Shown here: positions 38,960-52,642 of the stretch, in pieces
Numbering within the stretch: the first letter of the stretch is position 1
Layout: each line of letters opens with the position of its first letter
From: Nannochloropsis oceanica
Taxonomy: Eukaryota > Sar > Eustigmatophyceae > Eustigmatales > Monodopsidaceae
DNA length: 64,000 nucleotides
Reading direction: 5' to 3'
Assembly: GCA_004519485.1 (NCBI GenBank)
Contig: CP038121.1
Span: 310,001-374,000 of the forward strand
The notes under the pieces: model-generated
Databases searched by the model: none
The model's input: the letters and a program-made list of their open reading frames with translations, nothing else
Told to the model about the DNA's origin: nothing
Program-made: the position numbers and the translations under genes

Positions 38960-40812
38960 TCATCTCGTCAGGCTTCTAAACAGCACCACCCCCAGAAACG
39001 TGGCAAGGGCATAACCGCCCGTCCCCGTCGCGGCAGCAGGTAAGACCAAATCGGGCCGGTCGATGGAGCCCGCCATAGCAGCAGCTGTGGCTGGCCCTCC
39101 GATATTGGCATTGGAGCCTATCACAGCCTCATCAACGGCTACCCTCGCCAAGGGGGGCACACAGCCATTATATACACGGAGTCCGCCCAGGGTGGTAATG
39201 AGATGAATAAACAAACTCAAGCTCATCAAAGCCACGATTACCGGCCCCGACTGCACCAACTGCGCAAGCGAAGCTCCCGCGCCAATGGCAGCAAAGAAGA
39301 GGCTGAACAAAAATGAAGACAAGTTCTTCGCAGGGCGTGCAACGAGTGCAAAAAAACGAGGAGACACGCGTCGAAGCAGGCCAAAAACACCTATCGAGAG
39401 AGCAGTGATGGTCCCTGCCGCCATTCCAGGAACCCCTACTTTTCGCTCGATCCATTGCCCACCCTCTCCTGCTGCAAAAGCCAAAAGAAGGGCAACGAAA
39501 GAGGGAAGAAGGGAGGAGAAGGAGATGACTGCCGCTGTCTCCCGCGAAGCAGCATCATCAGCAGCGGGAGAGGGAGAGGATGTGAAAGAAACAACAGCTC
39601 TACTATTCGCCTTCCCCATCCCTACTTCTCCTGATTCTTTTCCCCATCCTTTATCTAATCCACCGTGCCGCAAGAATGCAGCTGTCCCCGCCGGGCTCCG
39701 TTGTATCCCCAACAAGGCAGCGAAATACAAAGCCATCAAAAAGATGTCAGCCCCTGCAACTGCACCTAACAATCCTTGCCCTTCCTGGGGAGCCAATGGG
39801 TGGAGAAACATAAGTGCAGTAAGAAGGAGGAATATAAGCAGAATCTACTAGCTGATATCGTCCCACCTTTTCGAATTTTGAAAGGAAGAAAGCGATGAAT
39901 GGAGAGAGGGTGAAAGAGAAGGAGGGCGGGTGTGGTACCAACCTGATCCAGACCAACGGCCCGCGCGACTTGGAAGAAATTGATCGAACCTCCAATGTGG
40001 GTTGTGGCGATAGAGGCAACAACTTTCGCGAGGACGATGCGGGTGAATTGAGTTTGGTAGTGTGAGGCAAGTTGGAATGCTAGGAGGCCACCGAGCAGCG
40101 CACCAATGGCACCGAAGATGTTGGCGATGGTGACTTTCCACAACGGCGTTTCCATGATTCTCCATGGTTTCAAGTGGAGTGGTGATAGTTGTGATGGTCG
40201 TGCAGCTGAAGGGGACAAAGTGGGGGCGGCGGCAGCGGTAGCGGTGGCGGAGCCGGCGGCAGCGACGGCAAGGAGGACGGAAAGAGAAAGGGAGGCAGGC
40301 AATACTTTTCCCCAGCACGCATCGTAGGCAGGCGAGTCCATTGGAATAAGATGGAAATTAGATAACACTGCCTGTAAAATGAAAGTGATCAGGGAGGCCC
40401 CCAAGGCGTGTCCAGGTTTGGTATTTTTTTCCAGGAGCAGGCCTATGGTCGAGGAGAGGAGGAGGGACGCGCCCGCGGTGGCCAAAGGCGATATGGCCAA
40501 CGCTGTATTGGCAGCGAGAGGAGAAGGAGAGCTAGAGAATGACACAAGAGCCGCTGTTGGGGCCATGGAAAGCGTATGTCGGGGTAGGGGGGGGAAGATG
40601 GCTGCCCGGCGCAAGGAGGGCAGCACGAAGGCGCAAAAGGCTGGTGGAACTAATGCAACCATGTGGCTGATAGCGTGAAGAGAAGTACTCGTGGGTGAAG
40701 CGCTCAAATAGGGCCGCCCCTGAGTCCCCACTGACGTATGCTGCCCCGCGCTTGTAATTGAGCGGGTGTGGATGGATGTTTGGATGAGACATGATGCTGT
40801 CTTCTCTGACAT
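38960..40812 (-). CDS. DUF819-family integral membrane protein
   Basis: Two exons (40812-39943, 39784-38960) join in phase and give 564 residues. About ten hydrophobic helices span the protein. Family hallmarks include LASHYQTQFTRIVLAKVVAS then IATTHIGGSINFFQVARAVG, and near the end AVIGSNANIGGPATAAAMAG and ALATFLGVVLF. The paired 'HIGGSINF' and 'NANIGGPATA' repeats are shared by YjcL/DUF819 proteins of bacteria and plastids, which look like inverted-repeat transporters. The N-terminus has two candidate starts, 40812 and 40662. The shorter begins MVALVPPAFCAFVLPSLRRA, a signal-like sequence compatible with plastid delivery. The substrate is unknown. It lies 224 bp downstream of the ATR stop in the same orientation on the minus strand. 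Confidence 0.83.
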
Positions 40813-41035
40813 TCCATGGATCCATCCCTTCCTTTACGCTCCTATGCTCCCGAACCTTTTTATTTTATTTTATTTCTGTTATTGCCAAATGTATATTTGC
40901 TTTTCTGCCTATTCTATTCATTCACCGTCGTTACTGAACACTAAATATGTATAGGTGCTTTTCATTCTTGCTATCTTCCCCATTGCCACTCTCAAAACCC
41001 ACAACTCCTTTTCCTCTCCGTCCCATCTTACAGAC

Positions 41036-44000
41036 CTACAGCCAGCTCTGCCACCCGATGTACATACGAGCCAAATTCTCCAAGGCCGTCGCCTCTTGAA
41101 TGAGTTTCTGAACCTGTCCCGGAATGGACAATGGCAACGCCACCTCAGACTGTTGTTGCTGTTGTTGTTGTTGCTGCAGCAGCAGCTGCTGCTGCTGCTT
41201 ACTCTTGCTACTCGACGAAGAAGAAGACGGCCGGCGAGGGGGAACCCGTAAGTTGTAAATTCCCCGAAGCCGTTCATCAATAATGGGAAGGTGTGGCCCT
41301 GAGCGCATATGGTCCCAGCCTACCGTCGGATCAGTCAAAAAAGGTTCCAGCACACTTAGCAGCGTCAGCCGATGCTCGCGTAGGACAGCGAGGGTCACCT
41401 CCATTACACGCCGATACGGCCCTTCATAGCCAGTGACGCCCATACCATCTACCATGTTCGGAGTCAAGCGAAAGGGCACCAATTCGGGCCGAGCCAAGGT
41501 GAGGCCTTTATCAAACAAACAGTCGAAATCCACGTGGACACACTCTCCCCGCGCCGCGTCAATCAAAATGTTCTCCCCGTGCCGATCCCCCAAACCAACC
41601 ACATGTCCCACGGCCGACCACACTGCCGCCGAGCGTGTAAATACCGTGCGCGCCTCGAACCACGCCGTCGGCTCGGCAAAACGCTGCAAGAACCAATGGT
41701 GGAATGTTGGTGGATAGATTTTCAAAATTTGCTCTCGAAAGTCCTTCGCCATCGCTGCCGGGTCGTCCTTAAAAGTCGTTTGCATTCCATCGACTATCCG
41801 GCGCAAGTCATTGAATCGCAAGTACTTGGCCTGCGGTGCCGCCCAGCGCATGGACTCGACAATACAGCCCCGGAGGCAGGCAGTGTTAGGTACCCACTCC
41901 ATCAGCCCACATTCCTCATTCAAACATACTACCGCATATGTCCGCAACCGTAACTTCCGCCGTCGACCCTCCGCATCACGTTGCAGAAGTCGATTCAGAA
42001 TACCATTGAATTCCATCATGCGTGCATCTTTTCGCAAATCCCCGCTCCGTTCCTGCTTGCACAAAAATATGAGTTGTTTCTCACACGTCGTGTAAACGGT
42101 GATCTTCTTCGGCTTCGCCTTGCTATGCAACACTTGCGCAGTTTCCCCAAACATTCGAATCTGCATCTGTGCATTTGGAAAAGCATCGTGATACGCATCT
42201 GGCATCAAGTATGTGCGCTGCGATGCCATAAACCCCCCTGCTGCTCCTCCCCCTCCCCCTCCTCCCCGAAACCCTCCCCCCCCTCCTCCCCGCCCCGCAT
42301 GACTCCCTCGCGGTCCCCATGATCCTCCCAAGGGCCCACCTACGCTCATACTCCTGCGAGTCCGCGGCGGTCTCGGCAAGCTGACTGTCAGCGCTGCCTG
42401 GACAGGGACCAGAAAGGACATCAAATGCAAGCGTTTCCCGATTTGGATCTTCAAACGCTTATCCGGGGGGGGTTCGTTGTTGTCATTAGCCAGCTCCAGC
42501 AGCTCGGAGAAGAGTTTCTTACTGTCTGTGAGCATGAGCGCGTTATCTGTGAACCCCGACTCAGACAACCGCGTGTGTGCGTATCGCAAGACCTTCTCGC
42601 CAGCTTTCTTCCGGAAGGGATCCCGGGAGAATATCAGACCGGTCGTCGACCATATTGCCTGCTCTGGGTGCATCTCCAACACTTTCACAACGGCCTCCAG
42701 CACTAAACTCTGCACCTCCGCCCCGGCTCTTCCAATCCCTCCTCCTGCGACAGCTGCTGCTGCCCCTGCCGAGCCCGAACTACCGAGTTGCGACAGCAGT
42801 TGGGGCAAGGCCGTGTACCACGCACATGAGGCTACGTGTTGAGTGGCCCGTCGGAAAATCAAGGAGCAATGCTGCAAAAGTTTGTCCATGGGCGTCACAC
42901 GCGTCGAAGCGGAAGATGTACGCGCTCGAGCAGTGGAGCCACCAGTAGCTGCAGCAGTTGCGGCAACGTCGGCCATATCGCCCACTTCAAAAGCAAGCGT
43001 GAGAAAGCGAGGGAGGGACTGAAAGATGTTGTCCAAGCCATGCTGCAGGCTCACTGCATAGTTCTCTAATGCCTGCCTGAAGTAAGCATGTAGCAAGTCA
43101 TCCTCTGTCGCCGCCAGCATCTTGTCCTCCCTCCCCTTTAACCGCCCCCCCCCTCCTTTCCCTCCCGCGCTTCCTCCCACTCCAGCCCCTCCTCCACCCC
43201 CTCCTCCACCAAGTTCCTTCTTTCGAGCTTCCAACAATAAGTCTGTATACTTCGCCAACGCAAAATATGCTGCCTCGCTCTTAGGCTTCAATTCGAGCGC
43301 TAGCTTATAACGATCCAAGACCTGCTGCCCGTGTTTCACTCCTGCTTCCACCATCCAATCGGTCGCGAGCAACAGCTTCGTTGCCGCCTGTCTCTTCACC
43401 TCCTCTCCCACTGCATGCGGCCCATTCCTCACTACATCCGTTACTAGTCGTCGTAATGTCGGCAAGTCCACATCCACCGGTTCCAGCAACAAGAGCGCCT
43501 CATGCACCTTCCCCTGTGCCTGTAACAGCTTCGCTTCCTCCAGCACGAGCGTCTCCCCTTCCAGCCCCCAACATGCCGCGTGCCTTAGAGCCGACTCTGC
43601 CAACCTAAACCTCCCTGCCTCCTGCGCTCTCTCAGCCGTGACCACCCAATTCTCAACCATCAAGCCTCGGAAGCGCCGCATCTGAAACAGAGTCCTCCTT
43701 GCCGCCATGACCGGCGCACATTGTCGAACCGAAGGCATCATCGCGTTGAGCCTTGAATCCCACTGCCATTCCTCCAGAAGCTTCCGTGCATGTACCTCAT
43801 CAAGCATATGCCAAAGTGGAGCCGTCGTTGTTCCTACAGCTATTTCAGACGGGGGGGCGGAGGAAGAGGGGAAGGAGGAAGAGGAGGAGGGGGATGTGTC
43901 ACCAGCAATACCACACCCGCCAGCTTTAGCTACCAATTCAAATCCCTGCTCCATCTCATGCAAAATATGTAGACGCACCAATGACGGGTATGCACGCTGG

Positions 44001-45722
44001 TAGCTTTCCATTGCTGCTGCTGACAAGGTCGTCATTGCCTCGCTCCGCGCTTGCCGCAATGCGCGCGCGAAAGCCGAAGGGTTCCGACTCTCCATACCCT
44101 GTAGCACCCGGCCTAGCGATAACTGAAACCGCTCATCCACGCTCTGCGACGTCGGAGCCGAAACCGAGGAGGAGGAAGGGAAGGAGGAAGGGTCGAGGGA
44201 ATCATCCAGAATCTCTCGGAGCGCCGGCCACTTTTGTAAACGCCAACAGGCTTCGGCACCCAGGGAGAGGAGGTGCGGTTGGAGCGCTGGCTTCCGTGCG
44301 ACCATCCCCAAAAACTGATTCATCGCACCCTCATTATGCTCCATTTGCAGCAAACTCTGCAACACCCCCCTTGACAACTCTTCCTCTCCTCCTCCCCCCA
44401 CAACGCTTGTCTTCCATTCTCCTACCCCTGGGCCAATATCGCCCTGCTGCTTCTGCTGTCGCCGCTGATGCTGCGGTTGCCATTGCTGCTGTTGCTGCTC
44501 CAACTCCTGCAGCGCCTGTTCATACCCCTGTAAGGCATGACTCCATTCCTCCGCATGTTCGTACTCTCTAATGCGCTGCCTCACCGTCGTCGCCGTTGGA
44601 TTCCGGGACTTCCTTCGGGCCGCAGCCAAGCCAGTCATACTGTCCGGCTCGTCCACACACGCCAAGATCCGCTGGAACAGATCGACTTCCTCACTTTCCA
44701 ATACCGGCAATGAATTGTTCGCTCCATCCGTTGCTGTTGGACTGCCACACAACATTCCTCCATCACCCCTTCCCTCCCTTCCTTCCCCCCCAAACGACGA
44801 ATTCCCCGAAAAAATGACCCCTTCACTTCCCCCCCTTCCTCCTCCTCCAGCACCCCCGTCCCTCCCTCCGTCCCTCCTTCCCGCCTTTCGTCGCACATGT
44901 ATCTCCAAGTGCTTGAGAGCACGCGTATGCGCGCCTATTCTCATCGAGGCCTCTACCAGCAGCGTCTCCGGAATCCTATTTAGGAGGTCCTTCAACTTCT
45001 TCTGCAACTGCGCATCCCACACCCCCACAGGTTTCGCTGCGGCTGCTGTAGCTTCAATAGCCTCGGCGGCTGTGGTTGTACCGGGAGCCAAGGAAGAAGG
45101 AGAAGGAGGAGGGATTGGGATGGGTTGGTTGCACCATTCCGTCAAAGTGTCGAGGAGAGATAGGATCGCCTGTGTTGCCACATGGTCATCGGACTCCCCC
45201 CCAACCCTCCTCCCCTCCTTCCCTCCCTCCCTCGTTCCCTCCTGCTGGCTCAACACCCCCATCACTTCGTTTAGCAGTATCTCCCTCTCCTCCTCTCCCC
45301 CGTAGCACCAAGTCTCCGCGACCAGGTACGGGAGGAGAAAGAGAGGGAGAGCATGATTCAGCCTCACCAACCCCCGCACCACATACAGCACATCCGCAAA
45401 GGGCCCGACGGCTCTCTCCAAGAGATACCTCACAAACTGACTCAAACACCTCTCGAACCCCCCCCCGCCCGCTCCATTGTTGAAAAAGGGAGGCTGTTTG
45501 GGCAAGATCGACCGAGAGATCACGTAATTAGTGGTCCAAAACGGAGTCACGATATCCAGCATTCCTCTCGCCGCCGCCGCCTCTTGCAACCACCCAGGCA
45601 GCGATCCATTGTCTTTTCCATCGCAAAACTCCTCCTCGTCCTCGTTCTCGTCCTCGTCCTTGTCCTCGTCCTCGTCCGCGTTGTTTTCCTCCTCTGCCAT
45701 TTGTGTACCGTCCGCCCGTTGG

Positions 45723-45756
<34 letters not shown>

Positions 45757-47544
45757 GCTGTCGCGTCCTTCTCCCTCCTCCCCTCCCTCCGTTTCCCGCT
45801 GCCTTCACTCCCTTCCTACCCTCCCTCGTCCCCAACTCCCCTTTTCCTTCTCTTCCCCCTCCTCCTCCTTGATTACCTCCATCACCCTCTCTTGCTTCCC
45901 TCCCTTCCTCCCTCCCTTGTTTCAATCGCTCCGGTCCCCGGCGATACAGCAGGTGCAGAAGCTCTTGGATAGCATAAGGAAACCTGTGAGGGAGGTAGTG
46001 GAGAGAGGGAATGGGAGGATTGGAGGGAGGGAGGGAGGGAGGGAGGGAAAGCGGGACGGGTGTTGGGTGATTGATGCGTGGGTAAATATGGATCGAAAGG
46101 AATGAGTCTGGTGGGCGGTCCAAGGGTGAGGGGGAGAAGGGAGAAAATAACGGAGGGAGGGAGGAAGGAGGCTGAGGGGCGTCGATAAAAGTAAAGAGAA
46201 AATTTCGGAATGCCTGAAAGGAGCCTGGGAGGGCCGGAGGGAAGAAGGGAGGGAAGAGAGGATACCTGTCCTTGTCGGCTGTTGCTGCTCTCATCTTGGG
46301 CACCAGCATGTGCTGCAAGAGCACCAGCGCCATATGCGAATCATTGGTCTTCCAGGGGGCATGGAGGGGGGCGGAAGAAGGAAGGGAGGACGGAGTATCA
46401 AGGGAGGAAGAGGAAGTGGAAGTAGAGGAAATAGCAGACGCTGCTGCTTTGGCGGCACTGTTCTCGAAGAGGGTGATGTTGACACGCGCTGGGTCGATGG
46501 CCCCCAGCTCTCCGAGACAGGCGCAGATGGCTTGGGAAACGTCATCATTTTTTTCTTCGGCGGATAAACGCAGGAGTACCTTGGTTAGGTGGGAGGGATG
46601 AATGGAATGAGGAAAAGGGTGGTGAGTCTACTGTACAGAAACCTAGCATGTCCAGAAACGAGGAAGGCAAGGAATGAAGGAGGGAGGGATGATGGGACGT
46701 ACAGTTAAAAGCTCCGAGATCACTTCTTCCGCCGCTGTGTCGTCCGCTCCCAAAATCAGGTTATACACCTGCTGATGATTCTGTTTCAGAAATGCACGTA
46801 ACTGCCTCAATGTCGCATAGCGGACTTCGGGGGAGTGGTGGGCCAAGAGGACAAGGAGCCGACGGAGATGAGGGGTGGTTTGAGAGGTGGGAGGGAGGGA
46901 GTCTGAAAAGACTTGCCTGGCTTCGGCCAGCTCGGGGAGTTGGTGCGGAAGGAAAGGGATGGCCTTGAAGGAAGGATGGAGGGAAGGCTGCTTCGTGACG
47001 ATCAGCCAATTGAGGAGCTGAAGGAGGGCGGTCCGCCCCTGGGAGTGGAGGGGGAGGGGGGCTTGACGGGAAGGAAAAGGGTGATGGAGGGGGAATAGCG
47101 CTTTTTGGCCCTCTCCGGCATTCTCTGCATACCAAGCTGTGTCACCCGCCCATTGCGACAAGGGGAGGATGGCAGGAAGGAGGGTAACCACCAGCACGGC
47201 CATGTTTGCCCGTAACTCCGCATCGGGCAAAGACCTCACAAACGTTGACATGACATGACATGCCATCTCCTTTACCTCGTCCTCCTCCCCTCCCTCCCCC
47301 CCTCGAGCCCCCCCGCCCTCCCAAAGCATCACCTTCATGATGGACAATATCTTCGGCAAGAACGACGGGACCCTAGCCACACCCATTAACTCAAGCATCA
47401 ATCTTAAACACCTCATCGCTATCGCATTTTTCCGCACCGTCCTCTGCTCCCATCCTACGGGAAGCACGCTCTTGCTCAAGGCAAACAGAAAATTCCCTCC
47501 CACAAAGTCTTGGATATCTCCGACAGAAGCCCCCTTCGGTGCTC

Positions 47545-47584
<40 letters not shown>

Positions 47585-50500
47585 GTAGCCCTGGTGCTGG
47601 TGCTGGTGCTGCTGGTCTTCGACCACCAACATGTTATTCCTCTTGGCACAGGTCAGAATCTCCAAAGCCCGGTGTGCGCGTGCCGCTCTTTCCTCCTCCC
47701 CCCGCTCCTCGGCCTCTCCCCACTCCCAGATCAACTCGCAGAACATCGTCTGATCGTGAATTGCCATGAGTTCATTCAGCCCCCCATGCCCCTGCGGTAG
47801 TCTGTCCATAAAAAAACACACCTTCGTCACGTCCTCCACCAACAGCCGTGGCACCACCACCGGGGCGAGCTTCACCAGCATCCTTTCTACAATCGTCCCT
47901 CCTTCTTTCTCCCTTTCTCGCTCCATCAACACTCCTCTCAACGTGGGCTCCACATGCCTCCCCCACGCCTGCGCCAGCAAGACCAAGTCGTCCTCGTCCT
48001 CCTCCTCGACAACCGCTGCCACTGCATATTTCAAACTAAGGTCCAAAAACACCCTCGGACTCTCCTCGTCCGTCAGAACCTCCCTCACGAACGCCTCGAC
48101 CATCCCCCGCTTGACCAACCGCCTCAGTAACAAGGGCAATACCTCATCCGCATCCCTCGCCATCGCCTCCTCCATCCTATATTTCCCCTTCCGGGCCACA
48201 CGCACCAATTGCTCGTACGCAAAGCTACTGCAGATCATGCCTTCCTCTGTCCATACATCCACCAACCTCAAGACCACCCACAAATACACACTCTCAAACC
48301 CTTTCTCCACTGGTGCCCTCGTGGCAATGGCCCCCATGGCCTGCAATAACGTGCCCAGCAACAGAGGAGCGACACACGCATCCCCCTCCAACGCCGCCTG
48401 CCTCCCTCTCAACGAAACTTTCAACCGACTGATCAAGTCTTTAACCGCCCACTCACACGGAATCCTCCCTGGATCCCCTTCACTTTTCTCCTTCCCTCCC
48501 TCGTCCTCATTTCCATTACCACCCCTGAGCGCCCTTCCTGCCGCCGTGGCCCTCCCTCTTTCCCCCCCCTCTTCCCTTCCTGTTGAGCGGACCATGAGTC
48601 TGGCCAACTTTCCTCGCTGGACCAGGAAGCCGATGGATCGCTCGGCGACTGTTTCTCGTACCTCGGTTTCGCCGTCTCCCAGAAGCCCCCAAAGGGCCAG
48701 ACACAGCACTTGGGCGGAGGGCTTGATGGCGGGGGAGTAGAGGAGGGAGGGAGGAGACATGGTCATGAGGTGGAACAGGGACTTAATGGTGGGCAGTCGT
48801 GTGGAAGAGGGGAACGAGCCATCAATGAGGGTGGAAAAGGGTAGGGCGAGGAGGAGGAGGAGGGAGAGGTGGGGGTCGAGGCAGAGGGGGATGCGGCTCA
48901 GGTCTTCCGGGTCGGGGGGGAAGGAATGGAGGGAGGAAGGGGAGAGGCGGACCCTTGTCGGCAGCAGAACAGAACCATCATTTCTGTTGTTGTTGTTGCT
49001 GCTGCTACTACTACTACTGCTACTACTGCGCTTCCGGGCACTGCGGCTACGCACGTCGACCAAAAGGAGGACTTGAGCAAGGAAGTTGGCCAGAGAGGGG
49101 AGGGCGGGGTCGTCTGGATCGGACCAAGAAGGATCCTGAGGCAGCCTCCAAAGGTGAAGCAAGCGAAGCCCCACGGCCAAGCACCCAGCAACCACCAACG
49201 AGAACTCCCCTCCTCCCTCGCTCCCTTCCTTCCCTCCTTCTTCCCCGTCTTCGTCACCCTCGTGGCCATCCTCCTTCCCTTTCTCCCTCCCTTCCTCCGA
49301 GCTGATCCCCTCCAAAAGCACAGGGAGGGACCGAAGCAATGCCACCCTCACAGGTCGCTCGGACTTCTCTTTCGCCGCCAACAGCAGCTGCAGCACCCGC
49401 TCCAATACCGGCCATGCCTTCAGGGCAGCAGCAACAGCAGCAAGACTCGGCTTATGCTTGATCGCCTGGGCAAGACAGTCTGCCAAACCCTTTTCCTCGT
49501 CCGTCACTTCCCGTCCTTGACTCGAGCAGGAGGAGTCAGGTAGGGAGGGCGGGCGGGGGTCAACGATCAAGGAACCTGCTGAGCAGATAAAGACGATCAG
49601 CTTGTCCATTAACCCTAACCTCTGAGCTCTTGCCAGACACTCCGCACCCCCCTCTTCCCCTTCACTCTCTCCCTCCCCCCCTTCTCCTCTTTCTTCTTCC
49701 TCTTTACCTTCCCACAGGCCCTCCATTCCTCCTTCCCTTCCTCCTTCCCTTCCTTCCTGAAGCATAGCTTTGATGGAAGCGGCCTTCCCTAAGTTATCCA
49801 CTGCCTGCCATACCGTGTCCGTCACTGCAGCCACCAAAGGCAACAAGAGCCTTTCCTCTCTCCCTTCCTTCCCTCTTCCCCTCCCCCCACCCCTCGCCCT
49901 CCCTCTGTAGCCCAACGGAATGGCGTTAAGACACGTTAGGGCCAGGTTTAGGGTAACGTGGGGAAGGAGGGAGGGAGAGAGGGAGGGAGGAAGGAAGTGG
50001 TCCATGTGCAAGGGCAGCAACGGCAAGAGCCGCGCTGCTGATGCTACTACATGTGTTAGTAGCCCTCTCCATCGTAACTCGTCCTCTGTCCTTCCCTCGT
50101 TCTCGTCCTCCACCCTTTTTCCCCTACCTCCCTCCCGACTACTCCCCGAGATCGCGTATACAGCTACCTGTAAGCCAAGGCTCGCCTGGACCCCTGCCTG
50201 CAGCATGCCCTCCCTCCATACCTCGCCCCCCTTCGCTGCAGTGAAAGACTGAAAATTGGTCGTGGTGGTGGTGGTGGAGGAGGAGGAGGAGGAGGAAAGG
50301 AGAGGTGACGGCTTGCGTGCAGTAAGGCCCTCGAGGGTGAGCAGGGAGGAGGAGGCGTTTTCAAGGACGGTCGAGAGGAGGTCAGAAATGATCAGGACAG
50401 GGCCGACTTTGCTGTAGTTGCTGCTTCTGCCGCCGCTGCTACTGCTGCTGCTGCTGTTGTCGTTCTTCCCGCTGTTGCTGTCGGCGCAGTCAGGAAAAGT

Positions 50501-52023
50501 GACGATAGACAATTCTCCTGCCGCCGCCGCCGCCGCCGCTGCTGCTGCTGCTGCTTGTGGTGGTGGTGATGATGGCGGTGCAACAACTGGTGGTACCTCT
50601 ATTTCCTCCTCCTCTCTCTCCCCTCCCCCTCCTCCTCCACCCCCTCGCCGGGTGCTTCTACGCAAACTACTGCGTCGTCTTCTTTTAGCCGTTGCCTCTG
50701 CCGCTGCTGTCGCTGCTGCTGCTACTCCTCCCCCCCCTGCAGTCTGACTCGGCCCTCCTTCTCGCACCTCCTCCCATTCCTCGTCTTCATTCTCCTTATT
50801 ATCCGCCCCTCCCTCCCCCCCTCCCCCCCTCCTCTGTCTCTTCTTCCCCCTCCCCGTTTTCCCTCTTTCTGCTGCTGCTGCTGCTGCTGCTGCTGCCTCC
50901 CTCCAGTCATACAGGGCCTCCAAAGCCGCTTGTGGGTATTGGTCAATCGCTGCCAACAAGCACAACAGCTGATCGGTCAGAAACCACCTATCCAGCCCTC
51001 CCCCCTTCCCTCCCTTCCTCCCTCCATGGTTGGTAGGAAAGAGGAGGAGGGGAGGAAGATGTCGAAGGATGCTGCTACTACTGTTGCTGGTGGTGGTAGA
51101 GGTCGTGAGAGCTCGACAGAAGGCACAAAATAGTGCGTGTCGGATCAAGTGGATGTGACTACCGGAGGAAATCGAGCAGGAAGGGGGGGAGGAAGGGGGG
51201 GAGGAAGGGATGGAGTAAGGGAGGCAGAGACGAAGGGAAGCCACCAGTCCAGGCACTGCGATGGGGAGAAGGGTCTCGAGGGAGGTCGAGGATGAGGAAG
51301 GGCCACCAAATAGCGCTAACAGTAGCCGTAGTAACGTCACCAGCGACGAAAGCTCGCACAACTCCGTCCTCCCCTCCCTCCCTCCCTCCCTCCCCTCCTT
51401 TGTACTTCCTCCACCCCTTCCGTGCCTTTCCCCCTGCATGCCTCCAATACCCCCTGTCTCCCCCGAGATCTCGCCCCCCCTCTCACCCTCGATCTGGGCT
51501 ATCCCCACCTGCCTTTTAACAAATTCCAAAATGGAGGCCACGAGGTTCACCTGGACCGTTTCGGGAGGCGTGGTACCGGCTCTAGACAACAAGATATCCA
51601 AAGCGGTGATGGTGCTTTGCTGCAAGGACTGCACAACGGAGCGGGAGACGCTTTTCTCATCATCCTGCTGCTGCTGCCGCTGTTGTTGTTGTCGCTTCTG
51701 CTGACGCTGCTCAGTATCAGGAGGGAGCAAAGGTAAGCTCAAAATACGAGGGTGTGCCGTAAGGAGGAGCTGGGTGCTGAGCGCACGAGAAAGAGACCAG
51801 GCGGCGGGGGAAGAGGCAAGGACCTCAGACGAGGTCAGCATTGTGGTAACCATTCGCGTGCTGCTAAGAAGGAAGAGGAAAAGAGCATGGACAGAGGGAA
51901 GGGGTATAAAGGCTGCCGCAGCGTCAAGTCCTCCAGTGGTTGACGACGCGTCTGATATGTTGTCATTTCCTTGTTGCTGCCATTGATGCTGTCGCTCCTG
52001 TCTATCAACAACACCATCAGCTG

Positions 52024-52062
<39 letters not shown>

Positions 52063-52642
52063 CTGCTGCTTCATCGGCTAGCCGTAGGGTGCCTTGGAAA
52101 GTTGCGAGTCTGCAGTCGGGGGTGAGGAGATCAGAGGCTGAGACGTCGGAACGAAGGAGGAGCCTGAGCAAGGCAAGCGCGTCCTGAAGCATCATCACCA
52201 CGTCGGCAAAGAGATTGTCGTATGCAGTCAGATCACTGCTTTGCACGAGGTTGAGAAGCTGCGCCCCGACGTGGAGGAGAGCATGGTGGGCAGGCGCAAG
52301 TCGTGGCAAGACGAGGAGGCGAAAGGTGGAAAAAATGCGAGGAGCTACGACCCGAAGCTCCCCGTGCTCAAAGACTTCGTCGCCGTGCTCACACATGGCT
52401 TTGGAGAGGATCATCTCCATCAATTGACACATTCCTTGCACGTCGGCCACGCTTGCAGTGCGGGGGGTGAAGTAGGCCTTGAGGAGCCTGGGCAATACAC
52501 TCTTCAGCCTTTGTAGGATGGTGATGCATGTCGCCTTTGCTTCTCCACCCGCTTGCCCCCGCTCGTGCTCCTTTCGATGCGCCTCGCAGGCTTCGAACAG
52601 CGTGGCCAGGCCGGCGCGGCTGCTGCCGCTGCTGCTGCTCAT
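41036..52642 (-). CDS. ATR: ATR checkpoint kinase (PI3K-related kinase)
   Basis: Three exons (52642-46703, 46579-46266, 45983-41036) give 3733 residues, against about 2600 in animals and plants. ATR, with ATRIP, senses RPA-coated single-stranded DNA and phosphorylates checkpoint targets. The N-terminal HEAT array begins MSSSSGSSRAGLATLFEACE. ACLGELGAIDPARVNI in exon 2 is an ATR hallmark. FAT helices follow. The kinase starts near 3370 (KAKPKKITVY, DLRKDARMMEFN), with LGDRHGENILID and VHVDFDCLFDKG as catalytic and metal loops, PFRLTPNMVDGMGVTGYEGP, and the FATC end PGQVQKLIQEATALENLARM closing at WQSWL. The excess length comes from Gln, Ala, Ser, Glu and Gly/Arg tracts. Intron 2 (45984-46265) is stop-free and in frame. 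A non-ATG extension to 52927 was not used. The catalytic residues look intact. Confidence 0.95.
45722..45756. repeat. CTG/CAG run, coding poly-Gln in ATR
   Basis: A near-pure CAG repeat on the coding strand giving a run of about nine Gln plus neighbours, inside a Gly/Arg/Asp-rich insert. Confidence 0.9.
47548..47610. repeat. CTG/CAG and CTGGTG runs, coding poly-Gln/His in ATR
   Basis: Eleven consecutive CAG codons followed by alternating CAC/CAG triplets (HQHQHQ) in the middle of exon 1. Confidence 0.9.
52024..52074. repeat. GCTGCTGCT run, coding poly-Ala in ATR N-terminus
   Basis: A trinucleotide repeat reading as poly-Ala in the coding frame (DEAAEAAAAAAAA) with a few Thr. Confidence 0.85.

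Noticed and set aside
46020-46050. Tandem GGGA arrays seen as a possible CRISPR or telomere-like repeat
   Set aside because: Units are simple tetranucleotides without spacers, scattered in introns and exons; ordinary microsatellites.
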